Shown here piece after piece: positions 16,291 to 26,060 of a stretch of DNA of 64,000 bases. The DNA is from an uncultured Desulfobacter sp. GTDB taxonomy: Bacteria > Desulfobacterota > Desulfobacteria > Desulfobacterales > Desulfobacteraceae. The position numbers and the translations under genes were made by a program. Below the pieces are notes generated by a model. The model did no database searches, was not told the DNA's origin, and saw only the letters and a program-made list of their open reading frames with translations. Where the stretch lies: contig NZ_OY762929.1 in NCBI RefSeq assembly GCF_963666675.1, positions 310,001-374,000 of the forward strand. Reading direction: 5' to 3'. Each line of letters opens with the position of its first letter. Position 1 is the first letter of the stretch.

Positions 16291-18315
16291 TTATCCCCGG
16301 CAAAACACCAAAGCGCAGCGGCTGGGAAGATAGAGGCTCAGGGCGTGGTCGTTTTGAGTCTCATTGCCTTTGGTCATGGTGAAATGTTCCTGGGCCGGGT
16401 TCAGGCGGCCCAAGCCGCCGAAACGGTATTCATCGGTGTCCAGGCGCATCACATATTTGCCTGCCGGGGCGTGGATCCGGTAGTCTGAAAAAGATTGTTC
16501 CGGATGAAAGTTAAACACAAAAATAAGGCCGGATCGCTCAAAGGCCAGGATTTTGTCATCTTCGTGGATGTGTAAAAGCCTTGGGTGATCCCATGCAAAC
16601 AATTGGGTTTGTTTTGCCAGGGCAATCATCTGTTTGTCAAAGGAATACAGATCCGGAAAATAGAGATTGTTATCGTATTTCAGGGACCACAGACGTCGGG
16701 CATGGTCGTAGGAATACCCATTGGCAGGGGAGGGGAAATCAATCCATTCCGGATGTCCGAATTCATTGCCCATGAAATTAAGATACCCTTTGTGGGCGCA
16801 GGCCAGGGTGAGCAGGCGGATCATTTTGTGAAGGGATACGCCCCTGTGGGTGGTGATGTTTATGTTGGATTTTTCCATGGAGTCATAAATTTTTCCGTCC
16901 ATCAGGCGCATCATTACGGTTTTGTCCCCAACCAATGCCTGGTCATGGCACTCCACATAGCTTATGGTTCGCTCCTCGTCCCTGTGCCGGGTCAGTTCAT
17001 ACCACAGGCTGCCCATGTTCCAGTTTTCGTCCCGGACCTCCTTGAGCAGCTTGATCCAGTAATCCGGCACCCCCATGGCAAATCTGAAATCAAAGCCCGT
17101 ACCGCTTAATTCGGGCGGTGCCGCAAGTCCGGGATACCCGCTGACATCTTCTGCTATGGTTATCGCGTCAGGATGGATTTCATGGATCAGGTCATTGGCG
17201 GCATAAAGATAACTTAAGGCATCTTCATCCACATCATCGCCAAAATAATCCTGGTAGCCTGTAAATGCACGTCCCAATCCGTGATCGGCAAACAGCATGG
17301 AGGTGATACCGTCAAACCTGAAGCCGTCCACCCTGAATTGTTCCAGAAAATACCTCAGATTGGAGAGCAGGAATATCAGAACCTGGTGTTTGCCATAGTC
17401 AAAACACCGGGAATCCCAGAGGGTATGATCTCCCCTGCCGTTGTCATGGAAAAACTGGTACATGGACCCGTCAAACCGCGACAGCCCCTCCACCTCATTT
17501 TTTACGCTGTGGGAGTGTACGATATCCATGAGTACACGGATGCCTGCCTGGTGTGCCTTGTCCACAAGATACTTGAAATCATCCGGGGTGCCGAACCGGG
17601 AAGAGGGGGCAAAAAATGAAGATACATGGTATCCAAAGGACCCATAATAGGGGTGTTCCTGAACCGCCATCATCTGCAGGGTATTGTACCCGGCATCAAT
17701 GATCTTGGGCAGGATGTAATCGGCAAATTCCCGCCAGGTGCCGACCCTGCCTTCTTCTAAAGCCATGCCGGCATGGGCCTCATAGATTAAAAGAGGCGCT
17801 GTGGAGAGATCCGGGGATTCCGCCTGCCACTGGAAAGCCTGGTCCGGTGTCCATACCTGGGCATTGAAAATATAGGTGGCACTGTCCTGGATGACCCGGG
17901 TGGCGGCCGTGGGAATCCGGTCGCCTTCCCCGCCGTCCCACACCACCTTGAGCCGGTAAAGCTGCTCATGGCAGAAAAAGTTTTCGGGAAACCTGGCCTC
18001 AAATACACCGTCGGGGTCCGGCCCTTTGACTTGCCAGTCGGTCGATTTTTCCCAGCCGTTGGCCGGTGTGAGGATAAACATGGCCGTTGCATTGGGGGCC
18101 CATTCCCTGAAGACCCATCCGTTTTTAGTCCTGTGCAGGCCAAACCTGTCGTGGTAGTCGGCAATTTTTGGCCAGTCGCTGTTGTTTTTCAGCTGTTTCG
18201 TTTTTGCCAGGGCCTTTTCAAACCGCGATTGGATAACGGGCTTAAACGGTGACAGATACGGATCATTTGTCCATGACGGATCAGACCAGAAATGGTCTTT
18301 GGAGCATTTTTTCAT
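16291..18315 (-). CDS. glgB: 1,4-alpha-glucan branching enzyme (GH13_8, eukaryote-like GBE type)
   Basis: About 674 residues. It transfers alpha-1,4 chains to form alpha-1,6 branches in glycogen. CBM48 at the N-terminus (GLHRTKNGWVFREWAPNATA) is followed by a GH13 barrel with YEAHAG, nucleophile Asp335 in RVDGFRFDGITS, acid Glu389 in ITIAEDVSG and Asp458 in YVECHDQALVG. Motif wording matches the eukaryotic GBE1-like subgroup. The start was chosen at ATG 18315; an in-frame ATG at 18360 would overlap glgA further. Either way it overlaps the glgA 3' end, showing tight coupling. Confidence 0.93.
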   Translation of the reverse strand: MKKCSKDHFWSDPSWTNDPYLSPFKPVIQSRFEKALAKTKQLKNNSDWPKIADYHDRFGLHRTKNGWVFREWAPNATAMFILTPANGWEKSTDWQVKGPDPDGVFEARFPENFFCHEQLYRLKVVWDGGEGDRIPTAATRVIQDSATYIFNAQVWTPDQAFQWQAESPDLSTAPLLIYEAHAGMALEEGRVGTWREFADYILPKIIDAGYNTLQMMAVQEHPYYGSFGYHVSSFFAPSSRFGTPDDFKYLVDKAHQAGIRVLMDIVHSHSVKNEVEGLSRFDGSMYQFFHDNGRGDHTLWDSRCFDYGKHQVLIFLLSNLRYFLEQFRVDGFRFDGITSMLFADHGLGRAFTGYQDYFGDDVDEDALSYLYAANDLIHEIHPDAITIAEDVSGYPGLAAPPELSGTGFDFRFAMGVPDYWIKLLKEVRDENWNMGSLWYELTRHRDEERTISYVECHDQALVGDKTVMMRLMDGKIYDSMEKSNINITTHRGVSLHKMIRLLTLACAHKGYLNFMGNEFGHPEWIDFPSPANGYSYDHARRLWSLKYDNNLYFPDLYSFDKQMIALAKQTQLFAWDHPRLLHIHEDDKILAFERSGLIFVFNFHPEQSFSDYRIHAPAGKYVMRLDTDEYRFGGLGRLNPAQEHFTMTKGNETQNDHALSLYLPSRCALVFCRG

Positions 18316-19783
18316 AGAGTTCAATATAGCTTTCAGCGCAGCGGCTGTGGTTGAATTCAAGTACGGACTCAGTCATAATTCTGCGGATTTGAATTTCTTT
18401 TTCATCGGGGTCCAGGAGGAAAAACTCCATGGCGCGGTCCACGGCCCAGTTCAGGCCTCCTGCATCGTGGACATTGAAGATAAATCCATTGCCCGTTGAA
18501 TGCGTTACATCCAGTTGCTTTACCGTGTCATGCAGACCGCCTGTGTCAAATACAATGGGCAGGCTGCCGTAAATTCCGCCGATCATCTGGGGCAGGCCGC
18601 ACGGCTCAAAAGAGGAGGGCATGAGGATAAAGTCACTGGCGGCAAAGGCCTGGTGGGACAGATTTTCATTGAACCCCCAGATACTGATTCGCCGGTGCAG
18701 GCCATGGAAATTGACAATATCGTGGAAGTGTTTCTGGCATGCCCCGTCCGCCACGGATACGATCTGAATGCCGGTCTCCCAGTAGCGGGAAATAATGTCA
18801 TACATGGTTTCCGACAACAGCGTGCACCCCTTTTGCACCGGATCCAGGCGGGAGGGCCAGAAAAACAGCGGTGCATCGGGGTCTATTTCAAGGCCCACGG
18901 ATTTTTGCAGAAAATGTTTGTTCTTTTTCTTCTGGACGCGGTGGTTTTTGGGCCCGTAATTGAACTGGACCATATCATCCACGGCCGGGTTAAATTCGGG
19001 CTCAGGCGCATTTAAAATGCCTGTGGCGCATCCGGCCTCCCATTTGTGGGCCAGCTCTTTTCTAAGGTCCGGCTCCACAAACGCGTGGCGGTTTTCAACA
19101 ATTTCACGCAAAAATGTGGGGCTTACCGTGTTCACATAATGGGCGGAAAACACCCCGGATGCCATAAAATCCACCCGGTTGGTATCCCGGCTTTCCTCGT
19201 AGTTGGAGGGGGGATATTTAAAGTAGAGCCATTGCCAGAACGCTGCCGCATCAATCCCCCTGTCCTCAATTTCGGCCATGGTGGAGGTCATGGTATGGAT
19301 GTTGTGGATGGTGAACAGGCATGGGATCTCGTATCGTCTGGCCATGGCGGGAATCAGTCCGGTCATCCAGTCGTTGCAGTGGATGATGTCCGGTTTGACC
19401 CGGGGGATGATATGGTTGATCACCTCCCGTTGAAACGCCAGGGATACCTTGAGATCCTTATCCGAGTAGCCTGAATAGACACCGTCTTTGTAAAGGAAGA
19501 CCCGGTCCGTGGCAAAATGAATCCGTGCCTCATGCAGGCGTTGGCGTATTTTTTCCACCTCACGGTGATGTCTGGGCTCATTATCACCATGATATATGGA
19601 TCTGTAGTCTGGGATGGCCACATGAACATCGCAGCTTAGATCATATAGTGCGGAGATCAGCGCGGCGGAGACATCTGCCAGACCACCGGCCTTGGCTGAA
19701 TAATCGTCGGCTCCAGGGCAGATACCCTCGGGTAGATATGTGACTTCCGGTGTTACAATAAGGATTCTTGGTCTATGTGGCAT
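18281..19783 (-). CDS. glgA: Glycogen/starch synthase (GT5)
   Basis: 500 residues. It elongates glycogen from a nucleotide-glucose donor. The N-terminal YSAKAGGLADVSAALI is the donor-binding loop with KAGGL in place of the usual KTGGL. The C-terminal FILMPSSFEPCGLPQMIGG carries the conserved Glu/Cys motif, and IVFDTGGLHDTV is also canonical. The start was set at ATG 19783 (GGAAGG upstream), since the 36 residues before it have no family match. It shares an operon with glgB (overlapping ends). No glgC is in the window, so the donor enzyme must be encoded elsewhere. Confidence 0.92.
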   Translation of the reverse strand: MPHRPRILIVTPEVTYLPEGICPGADDYSAKAGGLADVSAALISALYDLSCDVHVAIPDYRSIYHGDNEPRHHREVEKIRQRLHEARIHFATDRVFLYKDGVYSGYSDKDLKVSLAFQREVINHIIPRVKPDIIHCNDWMTGLIPAMARRYEIPCLFTIHNIHTMTSTMAEIEDRGIDAAAFWQWLYFKYPPSNYEESRDTNRVDFMASGVFSAHYVNTVSPTFLREIVENRHAFVEPDLRKELAHKWEAGCATGILNAPEPEFNPAVDDMVQFNYGPKNHRVQKKKNKHFLQKSVGLEIDPDAPLFFWPSRLDPVQKGCTLLSETMYDIISRYWETGIQIVSVADGACQKHFHDIVNFHGLHRRISIWGFNENLSHQAFAASDFILMPSSFEPCGLPQMIGGIYGSLPIVFDTGGLHDTVKQLDVTHSTGNGFIFNVHDAGGLNWAVDRAMEFFLLDPDEKEIQIRRIMTESVLEFNHSRCAESYIELYEKMLQRPFLV

Positions 19784-19962
19784 ATCCACCTTCCATTTCC
19801 TGGTTGTCGGATCGCTGCCGGTACTGTCCGTAATGGGCTGACGGGTCGCAAGCAATTGATTTTGAATGATATAGCATTTTTTATGCCGCAAATATTAGGT
19901 TTTTGATTGTTTTTATAACAATAGTAAGATGGCGGTTTTGTAACCGACCGTATTGTTAACTC

Positions 19963-19985
19963 ATTCGGATAAAATCCGAATTTTT
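19963..19985 (+). terminator. Orphan rho-independent terminator
   Basis: ATTCGGAT-AAA-ATCCGAAT followed by TTTTT is a textbook plus-strand terminator. Yet the flanking genes glgA and the debranching enzyme are both on the minus strand, so it may have served a lost plus-strand transcript. Confidence 0.55.
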
Positions 19986-20075
19986 CAATGATCTCGGCAA
20001 AAAAGGGTGCTGCGCCTAAGTTTGCCGTCTAACTTATGTTTAGGGCCGGATGGATCTTCCGGCTTTTTAACACAA

Positions 20076-20137
20076 TGTAAAAATAACTGACATTCATGGT
20101 GTTAATCGTTGACATGGTGTAAAAGAAACTGACACCC
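20076..20137. mobile_element. Possible insertion-sequence end (IS21-like terminal repeats)
   Basis: Two direct 20-mers, TGTAAAAATAACTGACATTC (20076-20095) and TGTAAAAGAAACTGACACCC (20118-20137), lie 42 bases apart. Multiple short repeats starting TGT...ACTGAC are characteristic of IS21-family termini. No transposase gene is present. The 19784-20192 gap otherwise contains only the orphan terminator. Confidence 0.4.
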
Positions 20138-20192
20138 AATTATATAATCGTTCCCAAGCCATATGCAGAAGAGGTGCCTTTGTGACCAGGCG

Positions 20193-23100
20193 CTATCTAT
20201 TTTGAATCCGGGTCAGTTTATGGGCAACCCGGGCCAATTCGCTGCAGCCCCAGGCCTGGGCGTCGCACCCTCTCGGGGTGTGCGGAAAATTTCCGTCAAG
20301 AATCTCGGGTATAAACCCTGCCGCACCCGTGCGCATCAACGGCAGGGCACTGCCCAGCCAGGCCAGGGCAGCCGGAATCCCCGGGGGGCCAAAGGCTGCG
20401 GCCCAGGCTTCGCAGAATACCGGAAACTGCCAGGTCCAGGCCGTGCCGTTGTGGTAGGCCGGTTTCCTTTGGGTATCTTCATCTCCCTGGTAATATCCGG
20501 CATAGGGCGCGTGGGGATTGACCAGATGCCGGCCGTCCCGTTCGATGAAGAGCGGTACGGTCAAGGGCCGGTCCCCAAGGCTCCTGATACCACCCGGCAC
20601 CAGAAGTTCCCGGCAGGTTTCCACCACCCGGGCCATGATTTTGGGATCATCAATAACACCTAACGTAATCAGCAGCAGCTGATTGGGCCGCAACGCATCA
20701 TCAGGAACGGCATGCCCGGCGTCAACCGGTTCCCTGCAGTGCAGGCAGTCACTGAAAAAGCCGTCCTCTTCCCGCCAGAACAGACCCACGATGTTGCGTT
20801 TGACCGTATCGGCATGTTTTTGCCATGTCGTTTGTGCCTGCGGGTCATCCACCTGGGATAAAAACTCAAGGGCATGGCACCACAGCGCCTGGATCTCAAT
20901 GGGGTATCCCTGGCGGGGGGTCCCTGCCGGGAAATTGGTGTCCATCCAGGTAAAATGGGCCGGGCTGTACAGGAGCATGGATTCGGGATCGGCCTTGACG
21001 CCGGTGGGCGTGCCGTTGATCATTGATGATGCCATATCCGTGAGCACCTGGATCATGGTGCGTTGCCCGATGGGCTGGGTGAGCACCTCTGTTTTGCCTG
21101 CGGTTTGGGCTAGCTGCCGGCAGCAGGCAAAAAACCACAGCGGCGCATCCGAGGTTTCAATGTTCCTTGCATCGTGGCCGCAAATCATATTGGGCAGGGT
21201 ACCGTTTTTTTCAAATTTCCCAAAAAGGGAGAGTACGGCAGCGGCATCCCGGGTTCGGCCAAGCTCAATCAAAGCGCGGCAGAAGATCAGGCTGTCCCTG
21301 CCCCAGTCCAGGAACCAGGGGTATCCTGCCACCACACTTTTTTCATCCCCCCGGTCCACGATGAATGCGTCAAGGCTATCTTCGATGGCCTGGGAAAAGG
21401 GTATGGTCGCCTGGAAAGGACCCGGTAGGGGGATGGTTTTACCGCCTGCCCCTTCGGGCTTTGTCTCCGTATTAATGACGCAGGCTTCCAGGCTTACCGT
21501 GTCTCCGCCCTTGACATTGATGCTGAAATAGCCGGGACTGAACAGATCGGAGTCGGCATCCAGTCCCCGGGTGGCTTCAACACTCCTGTGGACCATGTAG
21601 TGCCATTCGGGTTTTTCAAAAAACGCATCCCGGCTGCTTGACAGGCGGAGTATCTGCCCGGTTTGGGATTGAAAGAAAAATCCGTTTTCAAATGCCGACA
21701 CCCGGAGGGGCCATTGCTGCTCCGGCCCGCTGAAGGCCTTAACCGTGTCATGGAAACTTCGGTCTTCAATGTCCGGCCGGATGACCAGGGTAACGTCGCG
21801 TTGGGGTTGAAGACGCCGGGGATTATCGTCCGGTGCCGGTTCCCGGTGCAGGGTCAGGGTCACCCGGTTGGTTTTTGGGTCCATCTGTAGGAACAGGTCA
21901 ATGACATAATACCGGCCGTCGGATGAGGGAATCCTGAATCGCCATTTTCCGCCCTGGTCATGGGAGGCCCAGAAGGCATCCAGGCAGTCGGGCCCAAGTT
22001 CCCTGGAATAGCCCTGGAATACCCCCCAGATTCTGAACCGGGACAAAAGCATCCATCGGTTTTCGGGCAGGTTCGGGTTCAGGTTGGCAGCCAGCAGGGC
22101 GTCGTAACGGCTCTCCAGGTGGCTGAAGCTTGCCCCTGACCGCATCATTGCGCCCAGATTTGTGGTGGACAGCTGTTTGATGGAGGGATCGGCGGCAATC
22201 TCTTTGCGGGTGAAGGAGAGGCGCAGGTCAAGGTCTTTAAAGGGGGGGAGGTATCGGATGTTTCCGGTGATTTTTTTGGTGCCTTCGGGGCCGGATATGC
22301 GCAGTTTGAGCAGACAGTCTTTGTGGGTGTCTTTTATTGCCATGGGCATGAAGATGGCCATGTAGTGGGCCTGACCTTGCGCTGGAAGGCTTTCGTAAAA
22401 CCCCAGACACTTTTTGTCGGGCCCGGCTTCATCCAGCTGAACCCTGAAATGCTTGTTGCACCGGACCAGCAGGAAAAATCCCGGGGGCACCATGACCCTG
22501 CGGTTGACATCTTTTTGGGCATCAAACAGTATCGTCCGGCAGGGCGCTTTATCCTCGTAGAGTTCCCGGATAAAGGTTTCTGGATTGTCGGCCAGATCCA
22601 TGGCGGCCCGGTTCACATCCAGGTCAGCCAGATCCCTGTGGCCTTTCACGGCGGCAATCACCTCAAGGGTTAATGCCCGTCGTTTCTGCATCAACACCCT
22701 GCCCGGCATGGACAGATTGCCCGGCGGCTGGGCCTCTAATAGTTTTAAATCCTCTTTTTGGGGCGTTAGGGCCAGCACCTGCCCAGGCTTGAGGAGAATA
22801 CGGTATTGGGCTTTTCGGGTCTCGGCAGGAACCGTGCTGCCTGAAATCAGGTCGGTCCAGGGAAAGGCAACACCGCCTTCGGCACCCAACGGCCATGCGG
22901 CCATGGCTTGACTGTCGCAGTCCAGGTTGATCAGCACCAGTATCCGGGAATTATGATAGGCATTGAATCTCAGCAGTGCCGGTGCCTGGCTCTCTTTGCC
23001 GTGAATGAGGTTCAATTGTGCGCCGCTGAAAAAGGCCGGGTGTTCCCGCAAAAGCAGATGAAGCCGGGTGATATAATCCACCTGGTTGTCGGGACTTCCC

Positions 23101-24335
23101 CAGTTCAGGCCCGGGGCGTTGTGGACATTTATTTTCTCTTTGGCAAACCATTCCACACCGTTGGCAAATCCGAATCCGCCACAGACGCTGAAGAGCGCGC
23201 AAAGGCCGGTTCTCATTTTTGCGTAGGTATGGGATACCTTGGCCAGACGGTCATTGTCATGGGTTTCGGCAAAATGAATCAAGTGCCCGCAGGTATTTGA
23301 CAGGTCGATGGCACGGGGCAGGTACCGGGATATCTGCTCAAGGGTATATTCCTGGAACAGTTCCGAATAGGCCCAGTTAAAATTGGCACGCTGGAGCAGA
23401 TCCCGGGTTGCATCCGGCGGGCCGCCCAGTCCTTCAAGGAAAAACACGGTGTTGGGATACTGGGTTCTTACCTTGGCGATAATATATTCCCAGGCCGGTT
23501 CCGGGATCATGTATCCGGCATCGCATCTGAATCCGTCCGCGCCCCGGCGGCACCAGAGCAGAAAAATATCGGCCATGTACTGCCACAGATCCGTGTGCCG
23601 GTAATCCAGTTTGGTCAGGTCCGCCCAGACAACCCCCCAGGCGCCGGGGGTGCGGATTTTGCCGTCATCCTCCCGGTCCAGCCACTCGGGATGGGCCTCA
23701 TGCAGCCGGGCGGCCCAGCCGGTATGGTTGATGGCAATGTCAAGGATCAGGTAGCCGTCGTGATCGTGTACGGCATCCACTAGCTCCATGAACTGTTCAA
23801 GGGGGGTGGCGGCCGGGTCAAACTGGGCCAGGGCCGGGTCCACATCCGAAAAATCAAGGGCGGCATAGGGGCTGCCGAACCGTCCCATACGGGCATAGGT
23901 GGTGGGGGTGGGATGGATGGGCAACAGGTGAAGCACCCGGCATCCCATCCTGGAAAAGATAAAGTTCAGCTGTTCCTTTAACTCCCTGAATTTACCCGAT
24001 TGTGGTATTACCGTGAAACCCTGGTCATCCAGCTTGTTGAGCATGGTATCCAGATTCGCCGGCTGGAAGTTTGCGTCTTTGGTGGGGCCGAATTGCCGTA
24101 CAAAAGCGTTGTATATGATATTGGCACAGCAGGTCCCGGCCGGTTCAACACCGATGTTGGTGTTCTCCCCGTCGGGCCATACCGGCACGTCACTGTCCCG
24201 GGGAATAAAAAAACATTTGGCCTGGAATGTTCCGGTCTGGTACAGGGGCAGGTGGATGGAAAAATCGCCGTCATCCTCTTTTCCCATGGGCAGGTCATGC
24301 CAGGCTTCGCCCAGTTTAATTTCGTTTTTCTCCAC
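20193..24335 (-). CDS. Bifunctional glycogen debranching enzyme (GH13 plus amylo-alpha-1,6-glucosidase)
   Basis: 1380 residues, far longer than single-domain bacterial debranchers. The N-terminal third is a GH13 barrel with LPIHPTPTTYARMGRFGSP, nucleophile Asp in GADGFRCDAGYM, acid Glu in VFFLEGLGG and HFAETHDNDRLA. After a beta-rich middle, the C-terminal part is the (alpha/alpha)6 glucosidase: FLDWGRDSLIFCRALIELGR and FEKNGTLPNMICGHDARNIE. The order resembles eukaryotic AGL. The listed start is GTG 24335, but the same frame keeps family-like sequence upstream (VSPDAPGRAFVRTNLGNANS) to about 24500 without a start codon, whereas ATG 24520 with AAGG lies in another frame. An N-terminal frameshift, real or a sequencing error, is therefore likely. 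Confidence 0.88.
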   Translation of the reverse strand: MEKNEIKLGEAWHDLPMGKEDDGDFSIHLPLYQTGTFQAKCFFIPRDSDVPVWPDGENTNIGVEPAGTCCANIIYNAFVRQFGPTKDANFQPANLDTMLNKLDDQGFTVIPQSGKFRELKEQLNFIFSRMGCRVLHLLPIHPTPTTYARMGRFGSPYAALDFSDVDPALAQFDPAATPLEQFMELVDAVHDHDGYLILDIAINHTGWAARLHEAHPEWLDREDDGKIRTPGAWGVVWADLTKLDYRHTDLWQYMADIFLLWCRRGADGFRCDAGYMIPEPAWEYIIAKVRTQYPNTVFFLEGLGGPPDATRDLLQRANFNWAYSELFQEYTLEQISRYLPRAIDLSNTCGHLIHFAETHDNDRLAKVSHTYAKMRTGLCALFSVCGGFGFANGVEWFAKEKINVHNAPGLNWGSPDNQVDYITRLHLLLREHPAFFSGAQLNLIHGKESQAPALLRFNAYHNSRILVLINLDCDSQAMAAWPLGAEGGVAFPWTDLISGSTVPAETRKAQYRILLKPGQVLALTPQKEDLKLLEAQPPGNLSMPGRVLMQKRRALTLEVIAAVKGHRDLADLDVNRAAMDLADNPETFIRELYEDKAPCRTILFDAQKDVNRRVMVPPGFFLLVRCNKHFRVQLDEAGPDKKCLGFYESLPAQGQAHYMAIFMPMAIKDTHKDCLLKLRISGPEGTKKITGNIRYLPPFKDLDLRLSFTRKEIAADPSIKQLSTTNLGAMMRSGASFSHLESRYDALLAANLNPNLPENRWMLLSRFRIWGVFQGYSRELGPDCLDAFWASHDQGGKWRFRIPSSDGRYYVIDLFLQMDPKTNRVTLTLHREPAPDDNPRRLQPQRDVTLVIRPDIEDRSFHDTVKAFSGPEQQWPLRVSAFENGFFFQSQTGQILRLSSSRDAFFEKPEWHYMVHRSVEATRGLDADSDLFSPGYFSINVKGGDTVSLEACVINTETKPEGAGGKTIPLPGPFQATIPFSQAIEDSLDAFIVDRGDEKSVVAGYPWFLDWGRDSLIFCRALIELGRTRDAAAVLSLFGKFEKNGTLPNMICGHDARNIETSDAPLWFFACCRQLAQTAGKTEVLTQPIGQRTMIQVLTDMASSMINGTPTGVKADPESMLLYSPAHFTWMDTNFPAGTPRQGYPIEIQALWCHALEFLSQVDDPQAQTTWQKHADTVKRNIVGLFWREEDGFFSDCLHCREPVDAGHAVPDDALRPNQLLLITLGVIDDPKIMARVVETCRELLVPGGIRSLGDRPLTVPLFIERDGRHLVNPHAPYAGYYQGDEDTQRKPAYHNGTAWTWQFPVFCEAWAAAFGPPGIPAALAWLGSALPLMRTGAAGFIPEILDGNFPHTPRGCDAQAWGCSELARVAHKLTRIQNR

Positions 24336-24520
24336 CCGGCGGATGATTTCCCGGCGGATGGAATTCGCATTACCCAGGTTGGTTCTGACAAAGGCGCGAC
24401 CTGGTGCGTCAGGGGATACACTGAGCTTGAACGTAACGACATCCCCGCAGAAAGAAATCGGGATGTTCCCGGGGACGGGCTTTGGGATAGCACGAGTCTC
24501 TCTTGATTTTCTTTGACCAT
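24336..24520 (-). pseudogene. Probable displaced 5' end of the debranching-enzyme gene
   Basis: The debranching frame stays open from 24335 back to a stop near 24570 and reads RAIPKPVPGNIPISFCGDVV then TFKLSVSPDAPGRAFVRTNL, in keeping with a beta-sandwich domain before the catalytic part. No ATG, GTG or TTG is available in that frame until 24335. ATG 24520 has a fair ribosome site (AAGG, 8 bases) but leads into the wrong frame after about 15 codons. A single-base indel near 24460-24490 would join them. Confidence 0.5.
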
Positions 24521-24834
24521 GGCTTTGCCTTAAAAAGAAGGTGAACTTGCAAAATAGAGCATTTTAAGACTTTGAGTAAATGATTATATCATATATTTTC
24601 AAAGAGTAAATAGAAATTGGAACAAAGTTTTGTCGCCCTGAGTTGCAGGGTATTGTACTGATTTTTTTATGGGAATGCCCGGGTTGTGTTTTCATAATTT
24701 GGGCGTTGATACGCGTCCTTATCTCGCATGTTTTTTTCATCTGACGCTGGCTTTTTTTAAAAAAAGAAGCTATGCAGTAAGACTCAAATTTTAAATTACA
24801 CGGTTGTAGCTGAGTAGCTGAAAGGATTATGGGT

Positions 24835-25941
24835 ATGAAAAAAGTCGGAATGGTCGGCTGGCGGGGTATGGTGGGATCCGTGCTCATGGAAAGAATGTCT
24901 GCACGGAATGATTTTCAAAAATTTACACCGGTTTTTTTCACCACGTCCCAGGCCGGACAGACCGCACCGGATGTGGGGCAGGGATCTTCGGAACTCATTG
25001 ACGCCTTTGACGTTGATACACTCATGGAAATGGATATCGTGGTGACCTGCCAGGGTGGATCCTACACCGAAACCGTGCGGCCTCAATTGGCCGAGCGCGA
25101 CTGGCAGGGATACTGGATTGATGCCGCATCCACCTTAAGGATGGATCCCCAGAGCATTATTGTTCTGGACCCGGTCAATATGCCGGTTATTGAAACGGCG
25201 ATATCCAAGGGGATTAAAAATTTTATCGGCGGCAACTGCACGGTGTCATTGATGCTGATGGCCTTGGGCGGGTTATTTGAAAATGACTGGGTGGAGTGGC
25301 TCACCTCCATGACCTACCAGGCCGCTTCCGGTGCCGGTGCCAAAAACATGAGAGAGCTTGTGGCGCAGATGAGAACCATCGGTGACCAGGCAGCCCCCAT
25401 TCTGGATGATCCGGCCTCTGCTATCCTTGATCTTGACAGCAAGGTTACCAACACCTTGCGTTCAGATGTCTATCCTGTTGAAAACTGGGGCGTTCCTTTG
25501 GGGGCCAGCCTGATCCCTTGGATTGACCGGGCCATGGAGAACGGCCAGACCCGGGAGGAGTGGAAAGGCTTTGTGGAAACCAATAAAATCTTGGGCCGGT
25601 CGGACAATCCCATACCCATCGACGGTCAGTGTATCCGCATTGGAGCCATGCGGTGCCATTCCCAGGCCTTTACCATCAAATTGAAAAAGGATGTCCCCTT
25701 AGACGAGATCAATGCCGCCCTGTCGGCCAATAATGACTGGGTCCAGGTGATCCCCAACAATAAGGAAGATTCCATAAAGGACCTGACCCCTGCCGCCGTG
25801 ACCGGCACCTTGAACGTGCCCGTGGGCAGAATTCGGAAAATGAATGTGGATGACAATTTTCTCACGGCCTTTTCCGTGGGGGATCAGTTGCTCTGGGGTG
25901 CGGCAGAGCCCCTGCGGCGGATATTAAATATTATTTTGTAA
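24835..25941 (+). CDS. asd: Aspartate-semialdehyde dehydrogenase
   Basis: 368 residues. It reduces aspartyl-4-phosphate to aspartate semialdehyde for lysine, threonine, methionine and diaminopimelate synthesis. The N-terminal NADP loop MKKVGMVGWRGMVGSVLMER is of the enterobacterial type, and the catalytic Cys135 sits in FIGGNCTVSLMLMALG, the same number as in E. coli. The start ATG 24835 has AGGA 8 bases upstream; ATG 24829 is too close to it. It is monocistronic, ending beside a palindromic repeat and convergent with the sensor kinase gene. Confidence 0.96.
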   Translation: MKKVGMVGWRGMVGSVLMERMSARNDFQKFTPVFFTTSQAGQTAPDVGQGSSELIDAFDVDTLMEMDIVVTCQGGSYTETVRPQLAERDWQGYWIDAASTLRMDPQSIIVLDPVNMPVIETAISKGIKNFIGGNCTVSLMLMALGGLFENDWVEWLTSMTYQAASGAGAKNMRELVAQMRTIGDQAAPILDDPASAILDLDSKVTNTLRSDVYPVENWGVPLGASLIPWIDRAMENGQTREEWKGFVETNKILGRSDNPIPIDGQCIRIGAMRCHSQAFTIKLKKDVPLDEINAALSANNDWVQVIPNNKEDSIKDLTPAAVTGTLNVPVGRIRKMNVDDNFLTAFSVGDQLLWGAAEPLRRILNIIL

Positions 25942-25958
25942 TATTTAATTGATGTTGT

Positions 25959-26050
25959 AGTAGGGGCAATCCCCCTGTGGTTGCCCTTGTTAGGGTCGGT
26001 ATGGTGGCAGGGCAGGCACAGTGACCTGCCCCTACGACGGCCGATGTTGA
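25959..26050. repeat. Dispersed palindromic repeat, copy 1
   Basis: GTAGGGGCAATCCCCCTGTG opens and GACCTGCCCCTACGACGGCC closes a hairpin-forming unit; GTAGGGGCA pairs with TGCCCCTAC. A second copy with the same flanks (CGNCGGCCGAYGTTG) is at 43398-43470. This copy has an extra ~20-base internal segment. It separates the convergent asd and histidine kinase genes. Confidence 0.8.
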
Positions 26051-26060
26051 AAACAATCCC

